Origin: an uncultured Aquincola sp.
GTDB taxonomy: Bacteria; Pseudomonadota; Gammaproteobacteria; Burkholderiales; Burkholderiaceae
NCBI GenBank assembly: GCA_937883885.1
Contig: CAKZXL010000188.1
Coordinates: 1-18,686, forward strand
Reading direction: 5' to 3'
DNA: 18,686 nucleotides
The notes beneath the pieces are model-generated. The model was not told the DNA's origin, did not search any database, and worked only from the letters and a program-made list of their open reading frames with translations. Shown here piece by piece: positions 1 to 12,698 of this stretch (position 1 is its first letter; every line of letters starts with the position of its first letter). Position numbers and translations under genes: made by a program.

Positions 1-822
1 CGGGTGTTCGGCCAGCCCTTCATCGTCGACAACAAGCCCGGCGCGGGCGGCAACATCGGCGCGGCCGAAGTGGCCAAGTCGGCACCCGACGGCCACACGC
101 TGCTGATGGGCACCGTGGGCACTCACGGCATCAACCAGTCGCTGTACCCCAAGCTGCCCTACGACCCCATCAAGGACTTCGCGCCGGTGACGCTGGTGGC
201 CGCGGTGCCCAACGTGCTGGTGTTCAACCCGGCCAAGGCCGAGCGGCTGGGCATCCGCAACGTGGCCGACCTGATCAAGTACGCCAAGGCCAACCCCGGC
301 AAGCTCAACATGGCCAGCTCGGGCAACGGCACCTCCATCCACCTGGCGGGCGAGCTGTTCAAGGCCATGACCGGCAGCTACATGGTGCACTTCCCGTACC
401 GCGGTTCGGGCCCGGCGCTGATCGACCTGATCGGCGGCAACATGGACCTGATGTTCGACAACCTGCCGTCGTCGATGCAGCAGATCAAGGCCGGCAAGCT
501 GAAGGCGTTGGCGGTGACCAGCGCGGCCCGTTCGCCCGCGCTGCCCGACGTGCCCACCATCGCCGAGGCCGGGCCGGTCAAGGGTTATGAAGCCAGCAGC
601 TGGTTCGGCCTGCTGGCGCCGCACGGCACGCCCGCCGACGTGGTCAATCGCCTGCAGCAGGAAACTGCCAAGGCGCTGGCCAGCCCGGTGCTGAAGGAAC
701 GCCTGATGGCCCAGGGCGCGGTGCCCAGCGGCAACACGCCGGCCGAGTTCGCCAAGCTGATCGACGCCGAGACCGCCAAGTGGGCGCAGGTGGTGAAGGT
801 GTCGGGCGCCAAGGTGGATTGA
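1..822 (+). CDS. Bug/TctC-family tripartite tricarboxylate transporter substrate-binding protein, 5'-truncated by the window edge
   Basis: The reading frame is open from base 1 and stops at TGA 820-822, so the signal peptide and about the first 50 residues lie outside the window. The visible start ([20 protein letters not shown]) is the characteristic early motif of Bug receptors. Other family segments follow: '[10 protein letters not shown]', '[19 protein letters not shown]', '[17 protein letters not shown]', '[11 protein letters not shown]' and '[12 protein letters not shown]'. These proteins are periplasmic, extracytoplasmic solute receptors for carboxylates and related small molecules, and Burkholderiales encode very many orphan copies. 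No membrane subunits (TctA/TctB) are visible downstream; the next gene, a porin, converges on it. The substrate cannot be told from sequence. The roughly 272 visible residues plus the missing part fit the usual length of about 325. Confidence 0.93.
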   Translation, partial: RVFGQPFIVDNKPGAGGNIGAAEVAKSAPDGHTLLMGTVGTHGINQSLYPKLPYDPIKDFAPVTLVAAVPNVLVFNPAKAERLGIRNVADLIKYAKANPGKLNMASSGNGTSIHLAGELFKAMTGSYMVHFPYRGSGPALIDLIGGNMDLMFDNLPSSMQQIKAGKLKALAVTSAARSPALPDVPTIAEAGPVKGYEASSWFGLLAPHGTPADVVNRLQQETAKALASPVLKERLMAQGAVPSGNTPAEFAKLIDAETAKWAQVVKVSGAKVD

Positions 823-824
823 TT

Positions 825-852
825 GGGCCCCCAAGGCCCGGGCTGCGCCCGG
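825..852. terminator. Possible bidirectional terminator between convergent genes
   Basis: The 44-bp gap between the convergent Bug receptor and porin genes holds two overlapping inverted repeats. GGGCC 825-829 pairs with GGCCC 835-839, and CCGGGC 838-843 pairs with GCCCGG 847-852 around a TGC loop. There is no T-run, so this is not a classical intrinsic terminator. Position between two convergent stop codons is the main support. Confidence 0.35.
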
Positions 853-866
853 ACCGAGGGGTTCGC

Positions 867-1931
867 TCAGAACTTGTGGCGCAGGCCGATGGCGTAGGTG
901 TTGCCGGTGTCGAAGCCGGTGAGCTTGTCGCTCATGTAGATCGCGTACAGGTCGGTGCGCTTGGACAGGTTGTGGTCGTAGCCCAGCGTCAGCGTCTTGT
1001 TGAGCCGGCCCACGCCGCCTTCGCGCTTCGATTCACCGTACGAGGCCAGCACCGCGCCGGCCGCGCCCACCGGCACGCTGGCGCCGACCTGGGCGTTCTT
1101 GGTCTTGACCTCGAGCGTGGCGTCGGTGGTGATCTGGCCGTACTGGCCGAACAGCTTGACCATGCCGAAGTCGTACGAGGCGCCCAGCTGCCAGGCTTCC
1201 TGGTGGTCGAAGCCGGCGAAGTTGGTCAGGTTGTTGCCGCCCGGGCCGTTGGCTTCCACGTGCTGCCAGGCCAGCGTGGCCGAGAACGGGCCGCCGAAGT
1301 ACAGCACGTTGGCGCCGTAGTTGGGCCCCTTGTTGACGCCGCCTTCACCGGCCGTCACGGCCACGTTGGCGCTCAGGCCGCCGAACTTGGGCGTGCCGTA
1401 GAACACGCCGTTGCTCCAGCCCGAGTCGCCGATCAACGGCGTCTGGAACACGGCATTGCCGGCGCCCTTCGCGTTGTTGTACCACTGGCGGATCGAGGGC
1501 GAGAAGCCGAACGAATCGCCGAAGGGGTTGAACAGCAGCGTGGACACGAACAGCGGCGGGCTGGCGCGGCCGGCGCGCAGCGAGCCGAAGCTGCCGGCGA
1601 TGCCCACGTTGGAAGCGCGGGCCCAGAACACGTCGGGCCCGAAGCGGCCGGCGCCGCCGGTGTCGGCCAGGAAGAAGCTCTCCAGCGCGAAGGTGGCCTT
1701 CAGGCCGCCGCCCAGGTCTTCGGTGCCCGAAAAGCCGAGATAGCTGGTAGAGAGGTTGCCGCTTTGCACGCGCTTGAGCTTGGCTTCGCCCGCGTTCTGG
1801 AACTGGCCGGCCGACATGTCGACCAGGCCGTAGATGGACACGCTGGACTGCGCGTGTGCGGCGCCGGCGGCCAGGGCCAGCAAGGCAGCAAAGGCGGCGG
1901 GGCGCAGGCGGGCTTCGAAGGAGAAATGCAT
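867..1931 (-). CDS. Gram-negative general porin (Burkholderiales type), outer membrane
   Basis: A 354-residue outer-membrane porin. The ATG at 1931 is preferred over the frame's further upstream extension because it opens a clean signal peptide (MHFSFEARLRPAAFAALLALAAG, cleavage after AHA near residue 27). The mature protein then starts QSSVSIYGLVDMSAG, the standard first beta-strand of this porin family. A GGAG lies about 11 nt upstream. Repeated family features follow: 'GFSGTEDLGGGLKATFALE', 'VGIAGSFGSLRAGR' near the constriction-loop region, and a C-terminal strand ending in aromatic F (GLRHKF), the outer-membrane assembly signal. It forms a trimeric beta-barrel for passive uptake of small polar solutes. 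It lies 148 bp downstream of the sensor kinase stop on the same strand, with a dyad in the gap, and probably has its own promoter. Confidence 0.95.
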   Translation of the reverse strand: MHFSFEARLRPAAFAALLALAAGAAHAQSSVSIYGLVDMSAGQFQNAGEAKLKRVQSGNLSTSYLGFSGTEDLGGGLKATFALESFFLADTGGAGRFGPDVFWARASNVGIAGSFGSLRAGRASPPLFVSTLLFNPFGDSFGFSPSIRQWYNNAKGAGNAVFQTPLIGDSGWSNGVFYGTPKFGGLSANVAVTAGEGGVNKGPNYGANVLYFGGPFSATLAWQHVEANGPGGNNLTNFAGFDHQEAWQLGASYDFGMVKLFGQYGQITTDATLEVKTKNAQVGASVPVGAAGAVLASYGESKREGGVGRLNKTLTLGYDHNLSKRTDLYAIYMSDKLTGFDTGNTYAIGLRHKF

Positions 1932-2031
1932 GGTCGAACGGGCTCCGGGGCTGTGTTGAAGTGCAGCGCCCCAGGGCGCAAGTCGCATGCCCATCGCCAT
2001 GGCTGTCCCATGCACCCGCACGCACCCCCAA

Positions 2032-2048
2032 GTGACAAGCCGTGTCAC
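2032..2048. promoter_or_regulatory. 17-bp dyad upstream of the porin, candidate operator
   Basis: GTGACA (2032-2037) and TGTCAC (2043-2048) form perfect 6-bp arms around AGCCG. With one bulged base the symmetry extends outward (CAAG / CTTG). Read on the minus strand, TTGTCA inside the dyad resembles a -35 hexamer (5 of 6 to TTGACA), though no good -10 follows at 17-18 nt. It lies about 100 bp before the porin ATG and 31 bp after the kinase stop, so it could instead be a weak terminator hairpin. No T-run follows it. Confidence 0.4.
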
Positions 2049-2079
2049 CTTGTGGTGCACGGTTGTATGCAAGATGCGC

Positions 2080-5000
2080 CTAGAGGGTGCCCAGCGCCAT
2101 CGCCTCCACCAGCGCCGCATGCAGCCGCACGGGGTCGATGGGCTTGGTGAGGAAGTCGTTCATGCCGGCGGCCAGGGCCTGCTCACGCTCGGACACCAGG
2201 GCCGCGGCGGTCAGCGCCAGGATGGGCAGCGCGCGGGCGTCGAACTGCTCGCGCAGCACGCGGGTGGCTTCATGGCCGCTCATCACCGGCATCTGCACGT
2301 CCATCAGCACGGCGTCGAAGAGCCGGCCCTTGTCGGCGGCCTGGCGCACCGCCTCCACCGCCTCGCGGCCGTTGGCGGCCTGCGCCACTTCCACGCCCCA
2401 GCGCTCCAGCAGCGCCACGCCGATCATCATGTTCACCGCGTTGTCTTCCACCATCAGCACCCGGCGGCCGGCGAGCGGGCTGGTGGTGTCCAGCGGGCCG
2501 AAGGCCGAGGGTGTGCCGTCGTCGTCGCTGGAAGGCAGCGGCAGCTCCACCCAGAAGGCGCTGCCGCGGCCGGGCTGGCTTTGCACGCCCACTTCGCCGC
2601 TCATCAAGGTGGCCAGCTCGCGGCAGATGGACAGACCCAGCCCGGTGCCGCCGAAGCGGCGCGTGGTGGATTCGTCGCCTTGGGTGAAGGGCTGGAACAG
2701 GCGGCCCTGGGTCGCGCGGTCGATGCCCGGGCCGGTGTCCACCACCTCGATGCGCAGCCGGGCGGTGGACGCCAGCGGATCGGGTCGGCCGTTGCGCAGC
2801 GCACGGGCCGGCCGGGCGCGCAGCGTCACGCTGCCGCTGGCGGTGAACTTCAGCGCATTGCTCAGGAAGTTGCCGATGATCTGCCGCACCCGCACCGGAT
2901 CGCCCAGCACCCGCTGCGGCAGCGCGGGGTCGATGTCCAGGTGCAGCGCCAGGCCGCGGGCCTCGGCCGGGCCCAGGCTGCCGCGGTGCAGGTTGCCCAG
3001 CAGCGCATGCAGGTCGAAGGGCACGGTCTCCAGCCGCAGCTTGCCGGCTTCCACCTTCGACAGGTCGAGGATGTCCGAGATGATGGCCGACAGCAGCTTG
3101 GCGCTGTCGACGATCTGGTCGAGGTACTGGCCGCGCCGGTCTTCGTCCACGTCGCTCTGGCGGGCCAGGCGCGCCAGGCCCACCAGCGCATTGAGCGGCG
3201 TGCGGATCTCGTGGCTGGTGTTGGCCAGGAAGGCGCTCTTGGCCTGGCTGGCGGCTTCGGCTTCGTCGCGGGCCTTGGCCAGCGCGGCTTCCACGCCGCG
3301 GCGCTCGGTCACGTCATCGGCGATCCAGATGGTGCTGCCGCCGCTGGGGTGGTGCGGGTCCACCGCGCGGGCCAGCAGCCGGCACAGGAACATGCTGCCG
3401 TCGTGGCGGCGCATCGGCGCCTCGTACTCCACCTGCTCGCCGCGCGCCAGCGAAGGGCCGATGGCGCGCCCCATGGCGGCGTAGGCGGCGTCGTCGGGCC
3501 ACACCGCGCGGCCGGGCTGGCCGGGCAGCTGGCCGCGTGACCAGCCGAACATCTGCTCGAAGCGCGGGTTGGCCAGCTGGAACACGCTGTCGCGCGTCAG
3601 GGCGATGCCGATGGAGGCGTTCTCGAGGATGGCCTCGCGCTCCAGCCGGGCGCGCTCCTGCACCGTCACGTCGCGGGCGTTGAGCACCAGGTACTGCCGC
3701 CCGTCCATCGCAAAGCGTGCGGCCGACACCAGCATGTCCAGCCGCTGCCCGTCCTTGGCGTTGAACTGGGTGGGCAGGTCGCGCACCACGGCCGATTGCT
3801 GCACGCCCTTGACGATGCGTGCGCGGTCTTCGGGGTGCACCCAGATGCCCAGCTCCAGCGCGCTGCGGCCGATCACCTCGTCCATCGTGTAACCGGTCAG
3901 GCGCACGAAGGTGTCGTTGACCATCACGTAGCGGCCGCCCAGCTCCGACAGGGTGATCACGTCCGGGCTGGTGGCCACCAGGTGCGACAGCAGCGCCTCC
4001 GAGCGGCGCACCGCCTGCTCGGCGCTGCGGCGCTCGGTGTCGTCGAGGAAGCTGGACAGCGTGGCGGGCTGCCCGTCGGCTTCCACGCCCACGCCGGCCA
4101 CGCGCACGGTGCGCTGGCGCCCGTCCACGGTGTTCAAGGTGTATTCGGCCGGCGACAGCTGCGGATGGCCCGGCGCCGCCTCCAGCAGCAGCGCCTCACC
4201 GGCCTGGGCCTCCGGCGGCTGCAGCGCGCCGAACACGTCCTGGCCCAGCATCGAGGCAACGTCGGGGTAGCCGAACAGCGCGGCGGCGGCCGGGTTGGCA
4301 TCCAGCACCCGGCGCTGGCGGTGCAGCAGCAGCGGCGAGGGCAGGCGGCTGAACAGCTCCTGGTAGCGCACTTCGGTGGCCACCAGGGCGGCGCGGGCCC
4401 GCATGTCCAGCGTGACGTCGCGCGACACGCCCCAGTAGCCGACGAAGACGCCGCGGGCGTCGAAGCGGGGCTCGCCGCTCAGCACCTCATGGCGCAGGCT
4501 GCCGTCGGGCTGCTGCTCGCGCACATGCACTTCGCGGAAGGGGCGGCGGGCCGTCAGGTCGGCGCGCAAGGCGTCCAGCACGTCTTCGTCGAACAGGCGG
4601 CCCGGCATCTGCCAGGGCGGGCACAGCGGCGGCGGCTGCACCGGCTGGAAGCGGTGGTCCGGGTTGCGCATCGACAGGTGCACGATGCGAAAGCCGGTGT
4701 CCAGCTCCCAGTAGGCATCGGCGGCGATGCCCAGCAGGCCGACGAAGCGCAGTTCGCGCTCGGCGCTGGCGCCCACGTGCTGGCGCAGCACGCGGGCCAG
4801 CAGCGTGCCGCAGGCCAGCCCGGCGGCCAGCAGCAGCCATTGGTTGAGCAGCCGCCGCAGCAGCGGCACGTCGGCCACCGCGGCGGCGCCGGTGATCCAT
4901 TGCCGGTGCTCGGCCCAGGCCAGCAGGCCGATGGACAGCGCCGCCCCGGCCGCCACCAGCGTTCCGCGCCGCACCGTGGAAATGGCGCAGGCGGTGCAGG

Positions 5001-5328
5001 TGAGCAGGCTGTAAAAACCGATGGCAGCGCTGTTGACGCCCCACTGGAAGATCAGGCTGGTCAGCGTGATCAGCAGCACCGTGCCCAGCGCCACCGGCAT
5101 CACCGCCCGGTCGATCACCGGGCCGCGCTGGCGCTGCAGCAGGGCACCGGCCAGCGCCATCAGCAGGAAACCGCCGGCCAGCAGGCCGCGCGGCGCCAGC
5201 GGCCCCGGCTGCGCCAGCATCAGCAGCGCGGCGGCGGCCAGCGCACCCACGCTGACGGTGCCATAGAAGTAGTGCGCCACCAGTGCGCGCACCGACGGCA
5301 GCGGATCGACCAGGGGCGAGGCGTTCAC
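2080..5328 (-). CDS. Hybrid sensor histidine kinase with multiple PAS domains and a C-terminal receiver
   Basis: A 1082-residue inner-membrane hybrid kinase. Residues 18-185 hold about six hydrophobic segments. Four PAS-like blocks follow (about 200-305, 320-435, 445-560 and 565-675), with the PAS-type 'YVMVNDTFVRLTGYTMDEVIG' at 467-487. A short coiled linker leads to HisKA with H706 in 'SHEIRTPLNALVG'. The HATPase has an N-box (N820/N824), DTGPGI (864-869) and GGTGLGLS (893-900). The receiver has E961/D962, phospho-acceptor D1010 in 'VLMDVQMP', T1040 and K1062. There is no HPt or DNA-binding domain, so a separate phosphotransfer partner is expected. The GTG start at 5328 has GGGG about 10 nt upstream; a nearby internal start is possible. 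The gene begins 55 bp after pyrF on the same strand. The signal is unknown. Confidence 0.93.
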   Translation of the reverse strand: MNASPLVDPLPSVRALVAHYFYGTVSVGALAAAALLMLAQPGPLAPRGLLAGGFLLMALAGALLQRQRGPVIDRAVMPVALGTVLLITLTSLIFQWGVNSAAIGFYSLLTCTACAISTVRRGTLVAAGAALSIGLLAWAEHRQWITGAAAVADVPLLRRLLNQWLLLAAGLACGTLLARVLRQHVGASAERELRFVGLLGIAADAYWELDTGFRIVHLSMRNPDHRFQPVQPPPLCPPWQMPGRLFDEDVLDALRADLTARRPFREVHVREQQPDGSLRHEVLSGEPRFDARGVFVGYWGVSRDVTLDMRARAALVATEVRYQELFSRLPSPLLLHRQRRVLDANPAAAALFGYPDVASMLGQDVFGALQPPEAQAGEALLLEAAPGHPQLSPAEYTLNTVDGRQRTVRVAGVGVEADGQPATLSSFLDDTERRSAEQAVRRSEALLSHLVATSPDVITLSELGGRYVMVNDTFVRLTGYTMDEVIGRSALELGIWVHPEDRARIVKGVQQSAVVRDLPTQFNAKDGQRLDMLVSAARFAMDGRQYLVLNARDVTVQERARLEREAILENASIGIALTRDSVFQLANPRFEQMFGWSRGQLPGQPGRAVWPDDAAYAAMGRAIGPSLARGEQVEYEAPMRRHDGSMFLCRLLARAVDPHHPSGGSTIWIADDVTERRGVEAALAKARDEAEAASQAKSAFLANTSHEIRTPLNALVGLARLARQSDVDEDRRGQYLDQIVDSAKLLSAIISDILDLSKVEAGKLRLETVPFDLHALLGNLHRGSLGPAEARGLALHLDIDPALPQRVLGDPVRVRQIIGNFLSNALKFTASGSVTLRARPARALRNGRPDPLASTARLRIEVVDTGPGIDRATQGRLFQPFTQGDESTTRRFGGTGLGLSICRELATLMSGEVGVQSQPGRGSAFWVELPLPSSDDDGTPSAFGPLDTTSPLAGRRVLMVEDNAVNMMIGVALLERWGVEVAQAANGREAVEAVRQAADKGRLFDAVLMDVQMPVMSGHEATRVLREQFDARALPILALTAAALVSEREQALAAGMNDFLTKPIDPVRLHAALVEAMALGTL

Positions 5329-5383
5329 GCGCGGATGCCCCGGGGAGGGCAGGTGGGGTGTGGCATGCGGCGTTGCCGCACGG

Positions 5384-6211
5384 TCAGCCCGCGGGTTGCG
5401 ACCGCGCCGCGTTCAGGGTGTCGCGGGTGGCCAGCGCGGCCGCGCGGGCGGCGGCCGCGAAGTTGTCCCCGCGCGAGGCGTACAGCACCGCCCGCGACGA
5501 CGACACGATGATCGGCGCCTCGGGCCGCCAGCCAGCGCGCACCGTGGCTTCGGCGTCGCCGCCCTGGGCGCCGACGCCGGGAATCAGCAGCGGCAGCGTG
5601 GGCGCCAGCTCGCGCACCCGCGCCACCTCGGCCGGGAAGGTGGCGCCCACCACCAGGCCCAGCTGGCCGTTGGCGTTCCACGGGCCGGCGGCCAGGCGGG
5701 CGATGTGCTCGAACAGCAGCTCGCCGCTGGCCAGGCGCTGCGCCTGCAGGTCGCTGCCGCCGGCGTTCGACGTGCGGCACAGCAGGATGGCGCCGCGGCC
5801 TTCGTAGCGCAGGTAGGGCTCGATGGAATCGAAGCCCATGAAGGGCGAGAGCGTGACCGCATGCGCCTGGTAGCGCTCGAAGGCTTCGCGCGCGTACTGC
5901 TCGGCGGTGGCGCCGATGTCGCCGCGCTTGGCGTCCAGGATCACCGGCACCGTGGGTGCCACCTGGCGGATGTGGGCGATCAGCCGTTCGAGCTGGTCTT
6001 CGGCGCGGTGGGCGTGGAAGTAGGCGATCTGCGGCTTGAAGGCGCACACCAGGTCGTGCGTGGCGTCGACGATGGCGGCGCAGAAGTCGAAGATGCGGCT
6101 GGCGTCACCGGCCCAGGCGCCGGGAAAGCGGGCCGGGTCCGGGTCCAGGCCCACGCAAAGCATCGAATCCTGGGTATGGGCGGCCTGCCGCAGCGCTGTG
6201 ACGAAGTTCAT
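5384..6211 (-). CDS. pyrF: Orotidine 5'-phosphate decarboxylase (group 2)
   Basis: A 275-residue cytoplasmic enzyme that decarboxylates OMP to UMP, the last step of de novo pyrimidine synthesis. It matches the longer group-2 form found in Burkholderiales and mycobacteria. The N-terminus has 'MLCVGLDPDPARFP', then 'FKPQIAYFHAH' (58-68), the catalytic 'ILDAKRGDIGATA' with K95, 'HAVTLSPFMGFDS' and the phosphate-binding 'PLLIPGVGAQGGD' region. It starts with ATG at 6211. It lies 34 bp downstream of purB and 55 bp upstream of the sensor kinase, all on one strand, which suggests cotranscription with purB. The family call is secure; the operon assignment is inferred from spacing. Confidence 0.97.
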   Translation of the reverse strand: MNFVTALRQAAHTQDSMLCVGLDPDPARFPGAWAGDASRIFDFCAAIVDATHDLVCAFKPQIAYFHAHRAEDQLERLIAHIRQVAPTVPVILDAKRGDIGATAEQYAREAFERYQAHAVTLSPFMGFDSIEPYLRYEGRGAILLCRTSNAGGSDLQAQRLASGELLFEHIARLAAGPWNANGQLGLVVGATFPAEVARVRELAPTLPLLIPGVGAQGGDAEATVRAGWRPEAPIIVSSSRAVLYASRGDNFAAAARAAALATRDTLNAARSQPAG

Positions 6212-6245
6212 CGGCTGATTCTAGGCAGCCCATGCTGCTGCCCGG

Positions 6246-8732
<2,487 letters not shown>

Positions 8733-8736
<4 letters not shown>

Positions 8737-9920
8737 AAGCCGACGTCGATGCCGAAGGCATCGACCCCCGCATCGCCTGTGGCGTGTGCACTGCCGCCGC
8801 GTTGGCCGGACACCAGGGCATCCACATCGGTGAAGAGTTCGGCGGACACCGCCTCCAAACGCAGCCGCGCCAAGGCCACCTGCGCGAAAGGCCAGTAGAG
8901 GCCGAGCGAAACCACCGTCAACAGCCCGTTCTTCATGTAGAGCGTGAGCATCGGCAGGAACCCCAACCGGCTTTGAAAGCGAATCTGGTCGCCTTCAGCG
9001 CTCCCCCACACGATGTTCTGCATGCGGCTGGCGTGATAGGCCTTGCCCGCGCACACGGCCAGCAGGTAGCACAGCGCCAGGACGGCGGCGGTCCACCAGG
9101 TGGTGGACTGCAGGGCCTGCGGCCTGAGCATCTGTTGCAGGCCTGGGTCATCGGACGTCGCGGCGGTGAGCGGCATGAGGCAAATCACCAGCGCCGCGGG
9201 CACCGTCGCCAGCATGGACACCCCGGCGGTGCCGACCAGTGCGCCGTAAAACTCGCCGGCAGCGGCCTTCATGCGGACCCAGACGCCCGCGAAGTTGGCA
9301 TGCTCCATGCGGTAGCGCGCCTGCCGATGCCACCACAGCGGGATGACGCCCATCGTGATCGGCATAGAGAGGCTGAGCACTGCAACAACGAGGACGCCCT
9401 CGAGGCGGTTGGCACGAGAGGCCCCGGACACGGCGGCGGAAGCGAGGATGGTCAACGCCACCACGCTCGCAAAGGCAGCAAGGATCGGCCAATGGCTCCG
9501 GTAGGCTTGAGCCATCGTCCCGGAGAAGCCGAAGCGCAGGCCCCGCCAACTGGTGTGGGTGATTCGAAAGCGCAGGGCAGACCGCGTCAAGGCCGGCATC
9601 GCCGCCAAGGCAGCCAGCGTCATCAGGGCTTGCAGACCAGGAGAGACACCGCCCACGAAGACGTAGGCCAACAGGAAGGCTGCCACCAACAAGCTGCCCT
9701 TGAGCATCTGGATGGGCTCGCCGTGGAACCCCATCGGGTGGCCGCCGACGAGGGTGTTGCCGTGAAAGTAGCGCAGGCGCCGCGCCTTGGCCCAGGGGTG
9801 GTAAAGGCCCAGGGTCACGATGGTCAGCAGCACGTTGACGATCCAGATGCGGAAGTATTCGCTGCCGGAGCCGGTGAAGCGGATGTGCAGGTACTGCCCT
9901 GCGGGGGTCGGGGTGGTCAT
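8733..9920 (-). CDS. DUF898 (YjgN-family) polytopic inner-membrane protein
   Basis: A 395-residue membrane protein of unknown function. The ATG at 9920 is chosen over an in-frame ATG 13 codons upstream because GAGG sits about 5 nt before it and the family N-terminus (YLHIRFTGSGSEYFRIWIVN) begins right after. Family hallmarks are 'LLTIVTLGLYHPWAKARRLRYFHGNT' (31-56) and 'THTSWRGLRFGFSG'. A similar motif recurs near the C-terminus ('NGLLTVVSLGLYWPFAQ', about 331-347), suggesting an internal repeat. Several hydrophobic segments lie between the two. It heads the minus-strand series and overlaps the M48 peptidase gene by 4 bp, so the pair is probably made together and may work together at the membrane. 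Codon bias looks somewhat weaker here than in the neighbours by eye. Confidence 0.9.
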
Positions 9921-10060
9921 GAAGTCCTCGTCGGTCAAGTGGGTCGCGACGGACTGCATGGCGGTCGCAAGCCGGAAGACCCGTTCTCGACAGGAGGAAC
10001 AACACTTGCATGGTGCCTATTCACCCTGCTACTTTTCGCCACCTTCCGTTGGAGTGCTCG
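9921..10060. promoter_or_regulatory. Divergent intergenic region between DUF898 and the importer/URC cluster
   Basis: These 140 bp separate two divergently transcribed units and must hold promoters for both. For the plus strand a weak sigma70-like pair can be proposed: TTGCAT (10006-10011), an 18-nt spacer, then TACTTT (10030-10035), leaving 25 bp to the ATG. The 8-bp palindrome GTCGCGAC lies at 9943-9950. TGCATGG occurs at 9955-9961 and again at 10007-10013. None of these is a strong match, and no regulator gene flanks the cluster. The region itself is certain; the promoter elements are tentative. Confidence 0.4.
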
Positions 10061-11050
10061 ATGTCATCTGTCCTGCGCCGCACCGTTCTCTCCCTGCTGG
10101 CCTGCGCTGCAGCCGCCGCTGCCTCGCCTGCCTTTGCCCAGGCCAAGATGAAGGTGGCCGCCATCTACACCGTGCCGGTGGAGCAGCAGTGGGTCAGCCG
10201 CATCGACAAGGCGCTGAAGGCGGCCGTCGCCCGCGGCGAGGTGGAGTACGTGTTCAGCGAGAACGTGGCCAACGCCGACTACGAGCGGGTGATGCGCCAG
10301 TACGCCGAGCAGGGCAACGTGCTCATCGTCGGTGAATCGTTCGCGGTGGAGGCCGCGGCCCGCAAGGTGGCCAAGGACTACCCGAAGGTGGCGTTTTTGA
10401 TGGGCAGCAGCGGCAAGCCGCAGGCGCCCAACTTCTCGGTGTTCGACAACTACATCCAGGAGCCGGCCTACCTCACCGGCATGATCGCCGGCGGCATGAG
10501 CAAGAGCGGCAAGATCGGCCTGGTGGGGGGCTACCCCATCCCCGAAGTCAACCGGCTGATGAATGCCTTCATCGAAGGCGTGAAGGAAGTGAACCCCAAG
10601 GCCACCTTCACCGTCAGCTTCATCAACAGCTGGTTCGACCCGCCCAAGGCCAAGGAAGCTGCCTTCGCGATGGTGGACAAGGGCGTGGACGTGCTGTATG
10701 CCGAGCGCTTCGGCGTCAGCGACGCCGCCAAGGAGCGCAAGGTGCTGGCCATCGGCAACGTGATCAACACGCAGGACAAGTACCCCGAGACGGTGGTGGC
10801 CTCGGCCCTGTGGCACATGGAACCCACCATCGACGCGGCGCTGGCGGCGGTCAAGGCCGGGCAGTTCAAGGCCGAGGACTACGGCAAGTACTCGCTGATG
10901 AAGGTCAAGGGCAGCGAGCTGGCGCCGCTGGGCAGCTTCGACACCAAAGTGCCTGCCGATCTCAAGGCCAAGGTGATGGCCAGGCAGCAGGCCATCCTGG
11001 ACGGCAAGTTCACGGTGAAGGTGAACGACGCGGCGCCGAAGACCAAGTGA
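10061..11050 (+). CDS. BMP-family (PnrA/Med-like) periplasmic substrate-binding protein of an ABC importer
   Basis: A 329-residue periplasmic binding protein. The ATG at 10061 is preferred over the frame's earlier start because GGAG lies 6 nt before it and a signal peptide follows (MSSVLRRTVLSLLACAAAAA, cleavage after AFA near residue 26). LLAC at 12-15 is a poor lipobox, so a lipoprotein is less likely but not excluded. The mature protein has 'KVAAIYTVPVEQQWVSRIDKAL', 'VLIVGESFAVEAAARKVAKDYP', 'YLTGMIAGGMSKSGKIGLVGGYPIPEVN' and 'DVLYAERFGVSDAAKERKVLAIG', the usual order for BMP-domain proteins. Characterised members of this family bind nucleosides. It starts the importer cluster, 22 bp before the ATPase. 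Together with the URC genes downstream, a pyrimidine nucleoside or base is the favoured ligand (inferred). Confidence 0.92.
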   Translation: MSSVLRRTVLSLLACAAAAAASPAFAQAKMKVAAIYTVPVEQQWVSRIDKALKAAVARGEVEYVFSENVANADYERVMRQYAEQGNVLIVGESFAVEAAARKVAKDYPKVAFLMGSSGKPQAPNFSVFDNYIQEPAYLTGMIAGGMSKSGKIGLVGGYPIPEVNRLMNAFIEGVKEVNPKATFTVSFINSWFDPPKAKEAAFAMVDKGVDVLYAERFGVSDAAKERKVLAIGNVINTQDKYPETVVASALWHMEPTIDAALAAVKAGQFKAEDYGKYSLMKVKGSELAPLGSFDTKVPADLKAKVMARQQAILDGKFTVKVNDAAPKTK

Positions 11051-11053
11051 CTG

Positions 11054-11072
11054 CGCGAAGTAACGACGCGAA

Positions 11073-11079
<7 letters not shown>
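11054..11079 (+). repeat. 13-bp tandem duplication across the ATPase start codon
   Basis: Two adjacent 13-bp units, CGCGAAGTAACGA (11054-11066) and CGCGAAGTGACGA (11067-11079), differ at one base. The GTG start of the ABC ATPase lies in the second unit; the matching position in the first unit reads GTA. The GAAG of the first unit (11057-11060) is the only weak Shine-Dalgarno-like sequence upstream of that GTG. Confidence 0.75.

Positions 11080-12690
<1,611 letters not shown>

Positions 12691-12698
<8 letters not shown>

Noticed and set aside
1932..2120. N-terminal extension of the porin frame up to 2120
   Set aside because: It would place 63 Arg/Trp-rich residues before a clear signal peptide and would overlap the kinase 3' end.
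3796..5511. A 571-codon plus-strand open frame opposite the sensor kinase
   Set aside because: Low-complexity Gln/His/Gly-rich translation with no domain. It is antisense to a kinase with all catalytic motifs intact.
9921..9959. Earlier in-frame ATG (9959) as the DUF898 start
   Set aside because: The ATG at 9920 has a good GAGG Shine-Dalgarno and matches the family N-terminus. The 13 extra residues add nothing recognisable.
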